DNA of 64,000 nucleotides, from positions 1 through 64,000 of the forward strand of contig SFQZ01000004.1 of assembly GCA_004562915.1 (NCBI GenBank). Direction: 5' to 3'. Below, in pieces: positions 1 through 7,882 of the stretch (the first letter of the stretch is position 1; each line of letters starts with the position of its first letter). The translations under genes and the position numbers were made by a program. The notes under the pieces are model-generated. The model saw nothing but the letters and a program-made list of their open reading frames with translations. It was not told where the DNA came from and made no database searches. Source of the DNA: a bacterium. Lineage in GTDB: Bacteria; Bacillota_A; Clostridia; Lachnospirales; Lachnospiraceae.

Positions 1-287
1 GGCAAATAATCATCACTATCAACAAAGGCAACGCATTTCCCTTGTGCTACTGAGAGTCCCGTATTTCTAGCCTTACTAGTACCTCCATTTTCCTGGTAAA
101 TTACTTTTACCCGTCGATCTTTTTTCTTATACTCTTCACAGATTTTCCCTGAAGAGTCCATGCTTCCATCGTCAACCAGAATCAACTCTAGTTCTTCCAA
201 ATTCTGTTTCAGGATGCTTTCAATACACCTTTTTAGAAATCGTTCTGTATTAAACACTGGAACAATAACAGAAACTGAAGGCTTCAT
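1..287 (-). CDS. Family 2 glycosyltransferase, N-terminal part (cut by window edge)
   Basis: The first 95 residues of a GT2 (GT-A fold) glycosyltransferase are visible; the rest lies left of the window. The start ATG is at 287 and overlaps the stop of the upstream GT2 gene as ATGA, so the two are probably translationally coupled. Visible hallmarks are the nucleotide-binding opening SVIVPVFNTERFL, LILVDDGSMDSSG and the metal-binding VDSDDYL motif close to the edge. The sequence closely parallels the N-terminus of the next gene, so the two look like paralogs from a tandem duplication. GT2 enzymes of this kind add sugars to a lipid-linked repeat unit at the inner face of the membrane; donor and acceptor cannot be read from the sequence. 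Confidence 0.85.
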   Translation of the reverse strand, partial: MKPSVSVIVPVFNTERFLKRCIESILKQNLEELELILVDDGSMDSSGKICEEYKKKDRRVKVIYQENGGTSKARNTGLSVAQGKCVAFVDSDDYL

Positions 288-1315
288 TTTAACTTATCCT
301 TTCTTTTCCCAAAATAGCCGGACAATAAAGGTGTTATTACCGGATGTGCATAACAAAATGTCAATAGTTTTTTCTTTTTGGAAACACACAATTTGCTAAT
401 ATCCAATCGTTTAAACATATCCATAACGATATCTTCATGCAATATCTTGTTTGCCATTCTACTTTTTTGCCCGTGAGAGAATCGACTTGAATATAGTATA
501 TCCCCCACAGAATTATAAACAAAAAATAACAACACCTTATCAATCTGGTCACTAAAATCATATATTCCGTTTTTGCCAAACTCTTCTTGAAAACGAGAAT
601 ACAAAACTTTATAGTCATCCCATTTATTAGCAAGAAAAGTATGCGTTGCCGAGCTCTGATTACTGCAATTGTAAATATAATATGCGTGTCCTTTCAAATA
701 ATAGAAAGAATGTACTTGAAGCATCATTTGACACCCAAAGAGCCAATCCTCGGAATACCGAATTCCAACCTCATAACGTGGTATTCTCTGTCCCATGTTT
801 TTAAACATGCACACCCAATTTGAGATTGTTGCTGGATATTCAATTGAAGGCATGATCAATAAATGAGGGTAATATTCTAGATGTAATTGTTCTTCATCAT
901 AAAGTCCACCGCGAATGTTATGAGAATACATAACTTTTCTTCCATCCGAATATACTTTCATACAATCGCACATCACTAAATCACAATGATTATTTTGTGC
1001 GCATTTTAACATTTTCTCATACATTTGAGGCCGAATATAGTCATCACTATCAACGAAAGTAATATAATCCCCCGTGGCAAGATCTAATCCTACATTCCTC
1101 GCTGCCGCAACTCCAGCATTCTTTTGATGAATTACTTTTATCCGGTTATCTTTTTTCGCATACTCTTCACAAATCTGCCCGCTGGAATCAGGTGAACCAT
1201 CGTCAACTAATATTACTTCCAAATCGTGGTATGTTTGATTCAAAATGCTTTTAATACAGTTTGATAAAAATTTCTCTGCTTTGTAAACAGGTACAATAAC
1301 ACTTATCTTCGACAT
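284..1315 (-). CDS. Family 2 glycosyltransferase (343 aa)
   Basis: A GT2 glycosyltransferase of usual length. The N-terminal GT-A domain shows ISVIVPVYKAEKFL, VILVDDGSPDSSG and the DXD-type VDSDDYI; the C-terminal half is family-variable and ends in a basic tail (GKRKDKLK). The start ATG at 1315 has AAGGAG about eight bases upstream and lies 13 bases inside the end of the acyltransferase gene. The stop overlaps the next GT2 start as ATGA. The gene is AT-rich compared with the housekeeping genes from 13 kb on, in line with exchange of capsule genes. Predicted role: transfer of one sugar during exopolysaccharide repeat-unit assembly; the sugar is unknown. Confidence 0.88.
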   Translation of the reverse strand: MSKISVIVPVYKAEKFLSNCIKSILNQTYHDLEVILVDDGSPDSSGQICEEYAKKDNRIKVIHQKNAGVAAARNVGLDLATGDYITFVDSDDYIRPQMYEKMLKCAQNNHCDLVMCDCMKVYSDGRKVMYSHNIRGGLYDEEQLHLEYYPHLLIMPSIEYPATISNWVCMFKNMGQRIPRYEVGIRYSEDWLFGCQMMLQVHSFYYLKGHAYYIYNCSNQSSATHTFLANKWDDYKVLYSRFQEEFGKNGIYDFSDQIDKVLLFFVYNSVGDILYSSRFSHGQKSRMANKILHEDIVMDMFKRLDISKLCVSKKKKLLTFCYAHPVITPLLSGYFGKRKDKLK

Positions 1316-2334
1316 GACAGCCTCTCCTTGTTTTGTAAAAGCTCGTTTTTCTTAACTTTTTCATTTGCAAAGGATATCCCACATAAAATAGAGCATACTA
1401 TAAATCCAAATATAATACCTTCCAACAACCCCAACTTGCGCAATATATTTCCAAATGCTTTATAATCTATTAAACGAATCACTTCTATTACAAACATATG
1501 TATTTCTAAAATATATAATGTTTTTCTGCCAAAACCAATCAATATATTTACATATCGGACGTGAGCCCGAGTGGACAGAAACACCGACAACAAGAGCAAC
1601 GACACGCACCCCAAAATTGCAGCCACAGTATATAGAAAAGGATTGTTAAACCTCAAATCAACTAGACTAACCATTCCATTTTTGATTGACAGAATGACAT
1701 ATAAAGCTGAAACTATCACCCATATTGCTGATATTAATCTATTAGAGAATTCTATTCTTCTCTTATTGCCCCAGATGGGAATATAGTATCCTATAGTAAA
1801 ATAGGCAAATCCTATAAAACTCCTACATAGAACAATTAATTCCCCATCCACTCGAAAAAATAATGCGAGCAAATATATGCCTACACTTATTGGCATCAAT
1901 AATCTCTTGCAGAATTTATTGACATATATGAAAATCAATTCGGTAAGAAGAATACATGGTAAATACCATAATACACTCAATCCCTGCAGCGAAATAATCT
2001 TCCAAACATAACCCGCACCTATTAAAGCAAGATTTTTTTCTCTTCCAACAATTTTTAACGTAAAGAGAAATAGGGCAAATAGAGCACTATATTCTAAATA
2101 CGGTCTCAAAAATTTCACTACGATATACGGAACGTTAAACTTATAATTTTCATTGTCCTTCAATTTCATTCCAAAAATTATGCCTGAAATCATAAAAAAC
2201 GCCGGCATATGAAATCCATATATCAATGTTAAAATACAATTATTAGTAGAATAGCAATGCCCAATTACCATCAGTATTATAGTAATTCCTTTGGCAATAT
2301 CTAATGTATTACTTCTTTCACCTTGGTTATTCAT
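1303..2334 (-). CDS. Acyltransferase family 3 membrane protein (343 aa)
   Basis: A multi-pass membrane acyltransferase of the OafA/acyltransferase-3 type (COG1835/PF01757-like). Near the N-terminus it shows TLDIAKGITIILMVIGHC, with the family His after a hydrophobic helix, followed by FHMPAFFMISG, a recurrent motif of the family. About ten hydrophobic segments fill the rest. The open frame reaches upstream to 2415, but I place the start at the ATG at 2334: it has AGGA upstream, overlaps the preceding glycosyltransferase by eight bases, and puts the conserved segment at a normal distance from the N-terminus. Such proteins usually O-acetylate cell-surface glycans. The AT-rich composition matches the neighbouring glycosyltransferases. 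The exact acyl group and acceptor are not deducible. Confidence 0.85.
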   Translation of the reverse strand: MNNQGERSNTLDIAKGITIILMVIGHCYSTNNCILTLIYGFHMPAFFMISGIIFGMKLKDNENYKFNVPYIVVKFLRPYLEYSALFALFLFTLKIVGREKNLALIGAGYVWKIISLQGLSVLWYLPCILLTELIFIYVNKFCKRLLMPISVGIYLLALFFRVDGELIVLCRSFIGFAYFTIGYYIPIWGNKRRIEFSNRLISAIWVIVSALYVILSIKNGMVSLVDLRFNNPFLYTVAAILGCVSLLLLSVFLSTRAHVRYVNILIGFGRKTLYILEIHMFVIEVIRLIDYKAFGNILRKLGLLEGIIFGFIVCSILCGISFANEKVKKNELLQNKERLSCRR

Positions 2335-3529
2335 TTTCCAAAATCCTATATATTTTTTCCACTTCGTTTGCATTTGAGTAGTCTCTTTTCTGGCAATTCG
2401 ATGCCAGAACATCAAGTAAACCGTTACGCTTCAACAAATCAAAAATCCCTTCAGCACACTTCTGATTATCCAGCGGTACAATTATGCCGTCTATGCCATT
2501 TTCCAATTGGCTCTTAGCCGTCTCATAATTGGTAATGACTACAGGCTTTCCCAGCATTTGAGCCTCCCGAACTGTAACACATTTACCTTCATACCGACTG
2601 GGCTGAACATATAGATTGCAAGCTTTAATATATGGATAAGGGTTTTCTTTCTTCCCCAACAAAATAACCCGGCCTTCCACACCGCATTCTGCAATTTTTC
2701 TCCGGATTAACTGCTCATCTGCGCCGAAACCAATGATGTACCAATACACATCCAGTCCAGAACAAATCAATCTGGAGCAGATATCCGGCACATTATCAAA
2801 ATTTTTTGCCGTGCAGTACCGGCCGATGGACAGAATCTTTATTCCCTTAGGTAGCATTTCTGAATCGACAGAAAACTCTTCAGCCTGACGGAGCACCAAT
2901 TTTACTGGGAGAATGTTTTCAATCAGAATAATCTTATCTGCCAAGCTTGGATACACCTTCAAAAAGCTTTCTGTTACTGAATTTGAGATGGATGCAATAT
3001 AATCATATGCGTCCCACATAGCAATTTCGGAGGCCGCATTAACCTGAACACGGGAATAATCTGTGTGAATCCAAGCGATTTTCATTTTGGCTCGGACTTT
3101 ATGCGCACAAATATAGTGAGGGGTCAAAAAACTGATTGTCAAATCATACTCTTTGTCCGGCTGAATCCAAGGCATTAACCGATACGTATATTTGTGACTG
3201 TATTCAAGGCTGACTCCGCTATCCGTGTAACCATGTACTTTTTCATAGTGTCTTGCGGTCAATTTTCCAATTACTCTGGCACCAGTAAGAAGAACATGTC
3301 CTTCCCTTAAAGTATCTATCATTGGTCTCGCCAGCACCGTGTATGCTGGTACTTCAGGCAAGAGATGAATATAAGAAGGAATTTCTCCCATTAGTTCCCC
3401 TTCATGCCGGAACAAAAACAAATCTATGTCACAAATTACTGGATCAAGCGCATTCAATAATCCAATGAGGCTTCTCTCTGCTCCACCCAATTCCAAAGCG
3501 TGGGACACAATTAACAGTTTCTTTTTCAT
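2327..3529 (-). CDS. Family 4 glycosyltransferase (400 aa)
   Basis: A GT-B fold glycosyltransferase (GT4/group 1). The N-terminal Rossmann half begins KKLLIVSHALELGGAERSL, the family's glycine-rich acceptor-side motif. The C-terminal half has SIGRYCTAKNFD and the donor-binding stretch PSRYEGKCVTVREAQMLGKPVV with the conserved E-x7-E spacing. Length is normal. The start at 3529 overlaps the stop of the upstream gene by four bases (ATGA). It lies between a GT32-like enzyme and the acyltransferase, so it most likely acts on the same surface polysaccharide. It is cytoplasmic or membrane-associated. Sugar specificity cannot be assigned. Confidence 0.88.
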   Translation of the reverse strand: MKKKLLIVSHALELGGAERSLIGLLNALDPVICDIDLFLFRHEGELMGEIPSYIHLLPEVPAYTVLARPMIDTLREGHVLLTGARVIGKLTARHYEKVHGYTDSGVSLEYSHKYTYRLMPWIQPDKEYDLTISFLTPHYICAHKVRAKMKIAWIHTDYSRVQVNAASEIAMWDAYDYIASISNSVTESFLKVYPSLADKIILIENILPVKLVLRQAEEFSVDSEMLPKGIKILSIGRYCTAKNFDNVPDICSRLICSGLDVYWYIIGFGADEQLIRRKIAECGVEGRVILLGKKENPYPYIKACNLYVQPSRYEGKCVTVREAQMLGKPVVITNYETAKSQLENGIDGIIVPLDNQKCAEGIFDLLKRNGLLDVLASNCQKRDYSNANEVEKIYRILENE

Positions 3530-4224
3530 TTTCGGAACCTCTGGAACGCATCCACACCAAAGATCCGATGGAGCGGCTTTGTTATCATACCACGAATTTT
3601 TTGACGTTTACTCATCCAGCTTGCAGCATACCAGTGGATAGAAATAGTCTCACTGGTTCTATTCAATTTTCCAGTTGCGCTATCATATGGATTGAAAAAC
3701 GCAGGTGGATAAATAACAGCATCACGCACCTTCTGTTCCAATCCATTTTGTACAAGTCCCAGTTCAACTAACGCGTTTGTATTCAATCTCGGACATCCTA
3801 TCGTACCATTCATTCCACTTAACAAAGAATCATATTCAGCTAACATGGCTTCAATCGCAATTCCATGGGGAACAGAACCGAATCCCAGCCCTGTAGCCAC
3901 ATATTTTTCATTTTCAAAGCCAAAAAATGCATCATTACTTAATAGTTCATTAGGCGATTTAACAAGCTCTACGTCTGTATCAAAATACAATCCTCCCTGT
4001 TCAGCAACAATTATAAGACGAGCATAATCACTTAGGAAAGCATAATGTTTTCCTTCATAGCACATTCGGGTGTAACCATTCATGTTTACATCAAAATTAT
4101 CTTCATTCCACTCAATGATCTCATAATCCGGACAATATTTACGCCAGCTAGCAATACATTTTTCCGCTAATTGCGATTTTTCTCCTCTTCCAAACCAACA
4201 GTAATGTATTTTTTTCGGTATCAT
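3526..4224 (-). CDS. DXD-containing glycosyltransferase, GT32/Gly_transf_sug type (232 aa)
   Basis: A short glycosyltransferase of the capsular sugar-transferase (GT32-like) group. It opens IPKKIHYCWFG, the family's N-terminal signature, and has AGLYFDTDVE-type residues (GGLYFDTDVELVKS) carrying the catalytic DXD. I start it at the ATG at 4224: GGGAGG sits about eight bases upstream and the family motif follows at residue 2. An in-frame ATG at 4257 has no comparable ribosome binding site and would add 11 unmatched residues. The gap to the upstream GT2 gene is 26 bases. It probably adds a hexose to the exopolysaccharide unit. Confidence 0.85.
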   Translation of the reverse strand: MIPKKIHYCWFGRGEKSQLAEKCIASWRKYCPDYEIIEWNEDNFDVNMNGYTRMCYEGKHYAFLSDYARLIIVAEQGGLYFDTDVELVKSPNELLSNDAFFGFENEKYVATGLGFGSVPHGIAIEAMLAEYDSLLSGMNGTIGCPRLNTNALVELGLVQNGLEQKVRDAVIYPPAFFNPYDSATGKLNRTSETISIHWYAASWMSKRQKIRGMITKPLHRIFGVDAFQRFRK

Positions 4225-4250
4225 CCCCAAATCCTCCCTACGATTTTTCT

Positions 4251-5132
4251 TTAACAACTAGCTTTGTTTCTGACAATTAACGTCAATATCCACCCCATCG
4301 GTGTACACAAAACTGTAAGCAGTTTTCTCGGTGACTCCTTAATATAATTCTTATTTTTAGCAATTTGACTACTTGAACAGTAATGAATACAATCTTTAAT
4401 CAATCTTCTCCTACTTGTCGGATACTGCATTGCAACTTTTCTCAAAAAAGCAAAACCGCAAGGATTCTGCAAATACTGCTTCCACATGGTACCGGTGGAG
4501 CCATCCGACTGATACTCTACTTCACAAACAATATCATTTAAAACAAACAGCTTATATTTTTGATCTACCAATGTATACTTATAAACCAGTCCCACATACT
4601 TCTCTCCTGGAAAAATCGGATATGGTGGAACGCTATTGATCACATCTGTGCGGTAAATCAGTTTCTTATCACCCGAACCACCCGTAGCATAATATTCTCC
4701 TAATGTTGTATCCTGCATTCCATCCGGGAATCCTTTTCCAATAAGATTTCCAGAAAAGTCAGAATCCAGAGCAATCAGTCCAGCATAACCTTTATTTTTA
4801 ACTTGCTCCCAGATTCGTTGAATCTTTCCAACCGCTCCAGGCGCCATTTTATCATCAGAATCAATGCAAACATTCAATTCTGTATGAATGTTTGCATATG
4901 CCGTATTATGAGCTGTATGCATTCCACCATTTTCTTTGTAGATGTATTGAATTTCAAATCCATTTTCTTCATTTTGCCAGCTTTTGACCAAATTCGCAGT
5001 TCCATCGGTAGATCCATCATCCACAATCAGCCAAATAAAATCCTTACAATCCTGCTCGCACAAGCTCTCATAAGTACGGGGCAAAGTATGTGCCCGATTA
5101 TAGGCTGGCGTAAAAACTGTCAGTAACACCAT
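4251..5132 (-). CDS. Family 2 glycosyltransferase (293 aa)
   Basis: A GT2 glycosyltransferase. The N-terminal segment TVFTPAYNRAHTLPRTYESL and WLIVDDGSTDGT are typical, and CIDSDDKMAPGAV holds the DXD-type motif. Downstream sequence (FPGEKYVGLVYKYTLVD) resembles the subset of GT2 enzymes encoded with EpsG-type polymerases. The start ATG is only five bases after the upstream stop, so it is co-transcribed with the GT4 gene before it. It is likely cytoplasmic and membrane-associated, adding one sugar to an undecaprenyl-linked intermediate; donor and linkage are unknown. Confidence 0.85.
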   Translation of the reverse strand: MVLLTVFTPAYNRAHTLPRTYESLCEQDCKDFIWLIVDDGSTDGTANLVKSWQNEENGFEIQYIYKENGGMHTAHNTAYANIHTELNVCIDSDDKMAPGAVGKIQRIWEQVKNKGYAGLIALDSDFSGNLIGKGFPDGMQDTTLGEYYATGGSGDKKLIYRTDVINSVPPYPIFPGEKYVGLVYKYTLVDQKYKLFVLNDIVCEVEYQSDGSTGTMWKQYLQNPCGFAFLRKVAMQYPTSRRRLIKDCIHYCSSSQIAKNKNYIKESPRKLLTVLCTPMGWILTLIVRNKASC

Positions 5133-5137
5133 GCCAT

Positions 5138-6229
5138 TTACCTCTCTGCTATTTCCATGTAAAAATTTTCCAATTTGTTTGCCGCAGTCGAAATGTCATA
5201 GCCGGATTCCTGAATCTCTTTTGTATGGTTTTCATGTTGTCGACCACTCTGTTGCAAAATATGTTCCGCCCATCGTGCTGGAGATTCTTCCAGTGCCACG
5301 CTGGAAACAAGGCCCTTGGTTACAATGCATTCGTCTGATACATGATCTGAAATAATGCATGGCAATCCCGACGCCTGTGCCTCTATCATCGTAACAGGAA
5401 GTCCCTCATACAAAGAGGGGAACACAAACACATTCATGGCCTGCATCAATCGATTAACGTCCGAACGAACGCCCGTAAAAATAATTCTATCTTGTATTCC
5501 CATATTTTTTGCTTTTTCTTTAACCAGGTTCATCCCTTCTCCTCCGCCAACAAGAAGGAGTCTTGCTTCTGATTTTTGCTTTAATACTTCCTGAAACACC
5601 TCCAAAAGAAACATATGATTTTTAGCTTCTGTAAAATTTCCTACATGACCAACAATCATTTCCTCACCAAGTCCCAATTCCGAACGTACTTGCCTATCAA
5701 TTTCCGCGTAGTACTGATATTCATCAGTATTAATCGCATTTCTGATAATATTGTATTCATTGCCAGAAAACATCCAATCGCCAGCTTGTTTTCCACACGC
5801 AAACATATGAGTAGCATAGTGAGGAATCTTTTTCATGTAATGAAGTTTTATAGGATATTTAATGTTTTTTACGGCACTACTGGAATGACAATGAGCAATC
5901 CGAACCGGCACATCACATTCCTTGGCGCACTGCAACGCTACAGAGCTCAAGCAATCCTGATGAACATGAACGATACGATATTCCGGGTGTTCACGAAAAA
6001 ACTTTTTTAATTCTGCACGATACGATTTACTCCACGGAACAAGACGTGAAACATGATAAATCTTACCACCCAATTCAATAATCTCCTGGTCATAATCAGC
6101 TTCAAAATCACGATGAACCAGAAAGTCAAACTGAATTTTTTTTCGATCAATATGGCGATAATAATTCATCAACATGGTTTCTAAGCCACCGCGTCCCATA
6201 TAAGTAACTATTTGTAAAACTCTAATCAT
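5138..6229 (-). CDS. Family 4 glycosyltransferase, EpsF-like (363 aa)
   Basis: A GT-B glycosyltransferase close to the EpsF type of biofilm/EPS loci. It opens IRVLQIVTYMGRGGLETMLMNYYR; a Gly-Gly-Leu-Glu acceptor-loop motif is common in that group. The C-terminal donor domain has HVGNFTEAKNH and PSLYEGLPVTMIEAQASGLPCIISD, with the EX7E catalytic pair. Full normal length. The start at 6229 follows the polymerase stop by 13 bases. As the first transferase after the EpsG/Wzy-like gene, it fits a conserved polymerase plus transferase block of exopolysaccharide synthesis. The sugar specificity is inferred only at family level. Confidence 0.87.
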   Translation of the reverse strand: MIRVLQIVTYMGRGGLETMLMNYYRHIDRKKIQFDFLVHRDFEADYDQEIIELGGKIYHVSRLVPWSKSYRAELKKFFREHPEYRIVHVHQDCLSSVALQCAKECDVPVRIAHCHSSSAVKNIKYPIKLHYMKKIPHYATHMFACGKQAGDWMFSGNEYNIIRNAINTDEYQYYAEIDRQVRSELGLGEEMIVGHVGNFTEAKNHMFLLEVFQEVLKQKSEARLLLVGGGEGMNLVKEKAKNMGIQDRIIFTGVRSDVNRLMQAMNVFVFPSLYEGLPVTMIEAQASGLPCIISDHVSDECIVTKGLVSSVALEESPARWAEHILQQSGRQHENHTKEIQESGYDISTAANKLENFYMEIAER

Positions 6230-6242
6230 TGACTTTCCTCAC

Positions 6243-7346
6243 TTATATAATTTCCCATGTAAAATGCATCTGATAATAAAAGAATACCAAAAAAACAGCA
6301 ATCAAAACCATTTTTACAAGCCGTGCAGATTCTTTGGTAAACATATGGTCAATAAGCCACGGAACCGCAACATATCCCTGCAGCGTCGTAAAGATCGGAA
6401 TTCTGCCGATGTATATACCCGATGAGAAAGCACTTAACAGATAAATCATAGCAGTACAAATGCTGCAGTTAACACACATATTAATAACAGGAGAGTTTTC
6501 CTCATCAACGTATCGTTTTCCAATCAATGACATAATCGCAGGAATCGAATAAAACAGCACCCGAAAAATATTAGTTCCATTATCATTCGTCCAAATTTCA
6601 TTTGTTATCATATCACTATATTGTGTTTCCGCCAACATAGTATCAAGAATTGATGTAAACTGACCGATAAACAGAATAGCCACACCTACACCTATTATCA
6701 TCAAAACAGTCCGTTTATTCCATGCCTTTCCCTGAATTACGAAAATAATAGGCAACATAAGCAATGCAGAACCGTGAATCGTAGAAGCTAACAATATCAG
6801 ACATATCGCAGGAACTATTTTTTTCTCTAACACAAATCCAAAACTTAATAAAATAATACCTACCGCAATAAACTGTCTCATCCCATTAAACATCCAAGAC
6901 AAATAATCTGTTGATGCCACAAACATAAACATACACAGCAGAAAATCTGTTGAATATTTTCTAAAAAAGTAAACTACACAAAACAGCTGAAATACTGCAA
7001 TGATAAGGAAAAAAATCTTATCATTATTTCCAATAACCATCTTAATTGCAGTTGCAAGAACCGAAAAGCCCTTATCTTTAGTATGTTCTATCAAATAAGC
7101 TGATAATTGCATAAACGATGTCGGTATCTCTTGAAATGTCCTTCGATAAACTTCTGTGTCACCGAAGTTCGATCTGTTCATACACCAGATAGCATACGGG
7201 CATGCCAACAAAATCGCCGCTGACCAGCTCCATCTATACTCAATTTTTCCCAATATATTTTCTGGTCTCTTTGGCACCGTGATTGCCAAAAAAACCCCGG
7301 CTACTACAAGCCAGATCAGCAACCACCAATAATTCGTTAATATCAT
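6243..7346 (-). CDS. EpsG/Wzy-type exopolysaccharide polymerase (367 aa)
   Basis: A polytopic membrane protein with roughly ten hydrophobic helices and the layout of the EpsG family, the presumed polymerase of Wzx/Wzy-dependent exopolysaccharides. The segment NRSNFGDTEVYRRTFQEIP resembles the extracytoplasmic region after the first helices, and DYLSWMFNGMRQFIAVGIILL the conserved region around the fifth to sixth helix. I start it at the ATG at 7346, which has AAAGGAA at good spacing; the frame also has a GTG at 7400 with no clear ribosome binding site. A strong promoter lies about 90 bases upstream, so this gene appears to head its own transcript of sugar-transfer genes. Weak sequence conservation makes the exact family less certain than for the transferases. 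Confidence 0.8.
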   Translation of the reverse strand: MILTNYWWLLIWLVVAGVFLAITVPKRPENILGKIEYRWSWSAAILLACPYAIWCMNRSNFGDTEVYRRTFQEIPTSFMQLSAYLIEHTKDKGFSVLATAIKMVIGNNDKIFFLIIAVFQLFCVVYFFRKYSTDFLLCMFMFVASTDYLSWMFNGMRQFIAVGIILLSFGFVLEKKIVPAICLILLASTIHGSALLMLPIIFVIQGKAWNKRTVLMIIGVGVAILFIGQFTSILDTMLAETQYSDMITNEIWTNDNGTNIFRVLFYSIPAIMSLIGKRYVDEENSPVINMCVNCSICTAMIYLLSAFSSGIYIGRIPIFTTLQGYVAVPWLIDHMFTKESARLVKMVLIAVFLVFFYYQMHFTWEII

Positions 7347-7433
7347 ATCTGTGTTCCTTTCTTTTCCTGCATCAGTAACAGTTTCGATATGCTTTTTCAC
7401 AAATAGTAAGAAGATAGAGATTTCTAATTTTTG

Positions 7434-7462
7434 ATTATAACATGTAAACAGCTTTTTTCCAA
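7434..7462 (-). promoter_or_regulatory. Promoter for the polymerase-glycosyltransferase block
   Basis: On the minus strand TTGGAA (7462-7457) is followed after 17 bases by TATAAT (7439-7434), with TG one base before the -10 (extended -10). The start of the polymerase gene is about 90 bases downstream. It would let the distal EPS genes be expressed independently of the STAND cassette upstream. Confidence 0.7.
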
Positions 7463-7502
7463 ATGCTTTTCTCTAATTTCATATATTTCAAATAAAAATC
7501 CC

Positions 7503-7859
7503 CTACCGCAGTGTATTTTCCCAGTCCGAATCAAAACTATTTTTTGCCATACTATAACTCTTCATTATCGCAGTTGCCATATCCAATGACCTTTTAAGCA
7601 AATCATGTTCTGAATGTTTTTGAACCAAACCGTAAAGCTCTTTGTAATGTTGCGAAATTCTTCTCTTGATCTCCCCTTCTGCTGGCATATTTCCACGCAG
7701 AAGATACTGGCAATACCCGGATATTTGATTAAAAAGGCTTTTTCCATACATTGCTAACACATAGTAACTATCAGGATCTTCGGAAAGCAATTTTCTTATT
7801 TTCATTACATTTTCTTCCTGCTCCCAAATTGCATGGATATGATTTTGAAATTCCAGCAT
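7503..7859 (-). CDS. Small helical protein of unknown function, partner of STAND-like NTPase (118 aa)
   Basis: I do not recognise a family. The predicted protein is mostly alpha-helical, has no signal peptide or membrane segment, and is charged (runs such as EGEIKRRISQHYKELYGL). The frame opens with an ATG at 7859, 23 bases after the stop of the NTPase gene, but that start has no visible ribosome binding site. A second in-frame ATG at 7805 is preceded by AGGAAG at about eight bases and would give a 100-residue product; either could be used. The tight spacing says it is co-expressed with the NTPase, so it may be a partner, regulator or effector of it. It is followed by the promoter of the EPS polymerase block. 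Function is open. Confidence 0.65.
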   Translation of the reverse strand: MLEFQNHIHAIWEQEENVMKIRKLLSEDPDSYYVLAMYGKSLFNQISGYCQYLLRGNMPAEGEIKRRISQHYKELYGLVQKHSEHDLLKRSLDMATAIMKSYSMAKNSFDSDWENTLR

Positions 7860-7882
7860 TAACGATGCAGCATAGTCATTGA

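Noticed and set aside
6243..7400. GTG start at 7400 for the EPS polymerase
   Set aside because: No ribosome binding site upstream, whereas the ATG at 7346 has AAAGGAA and puts the first membrane helix at the N-terminus.
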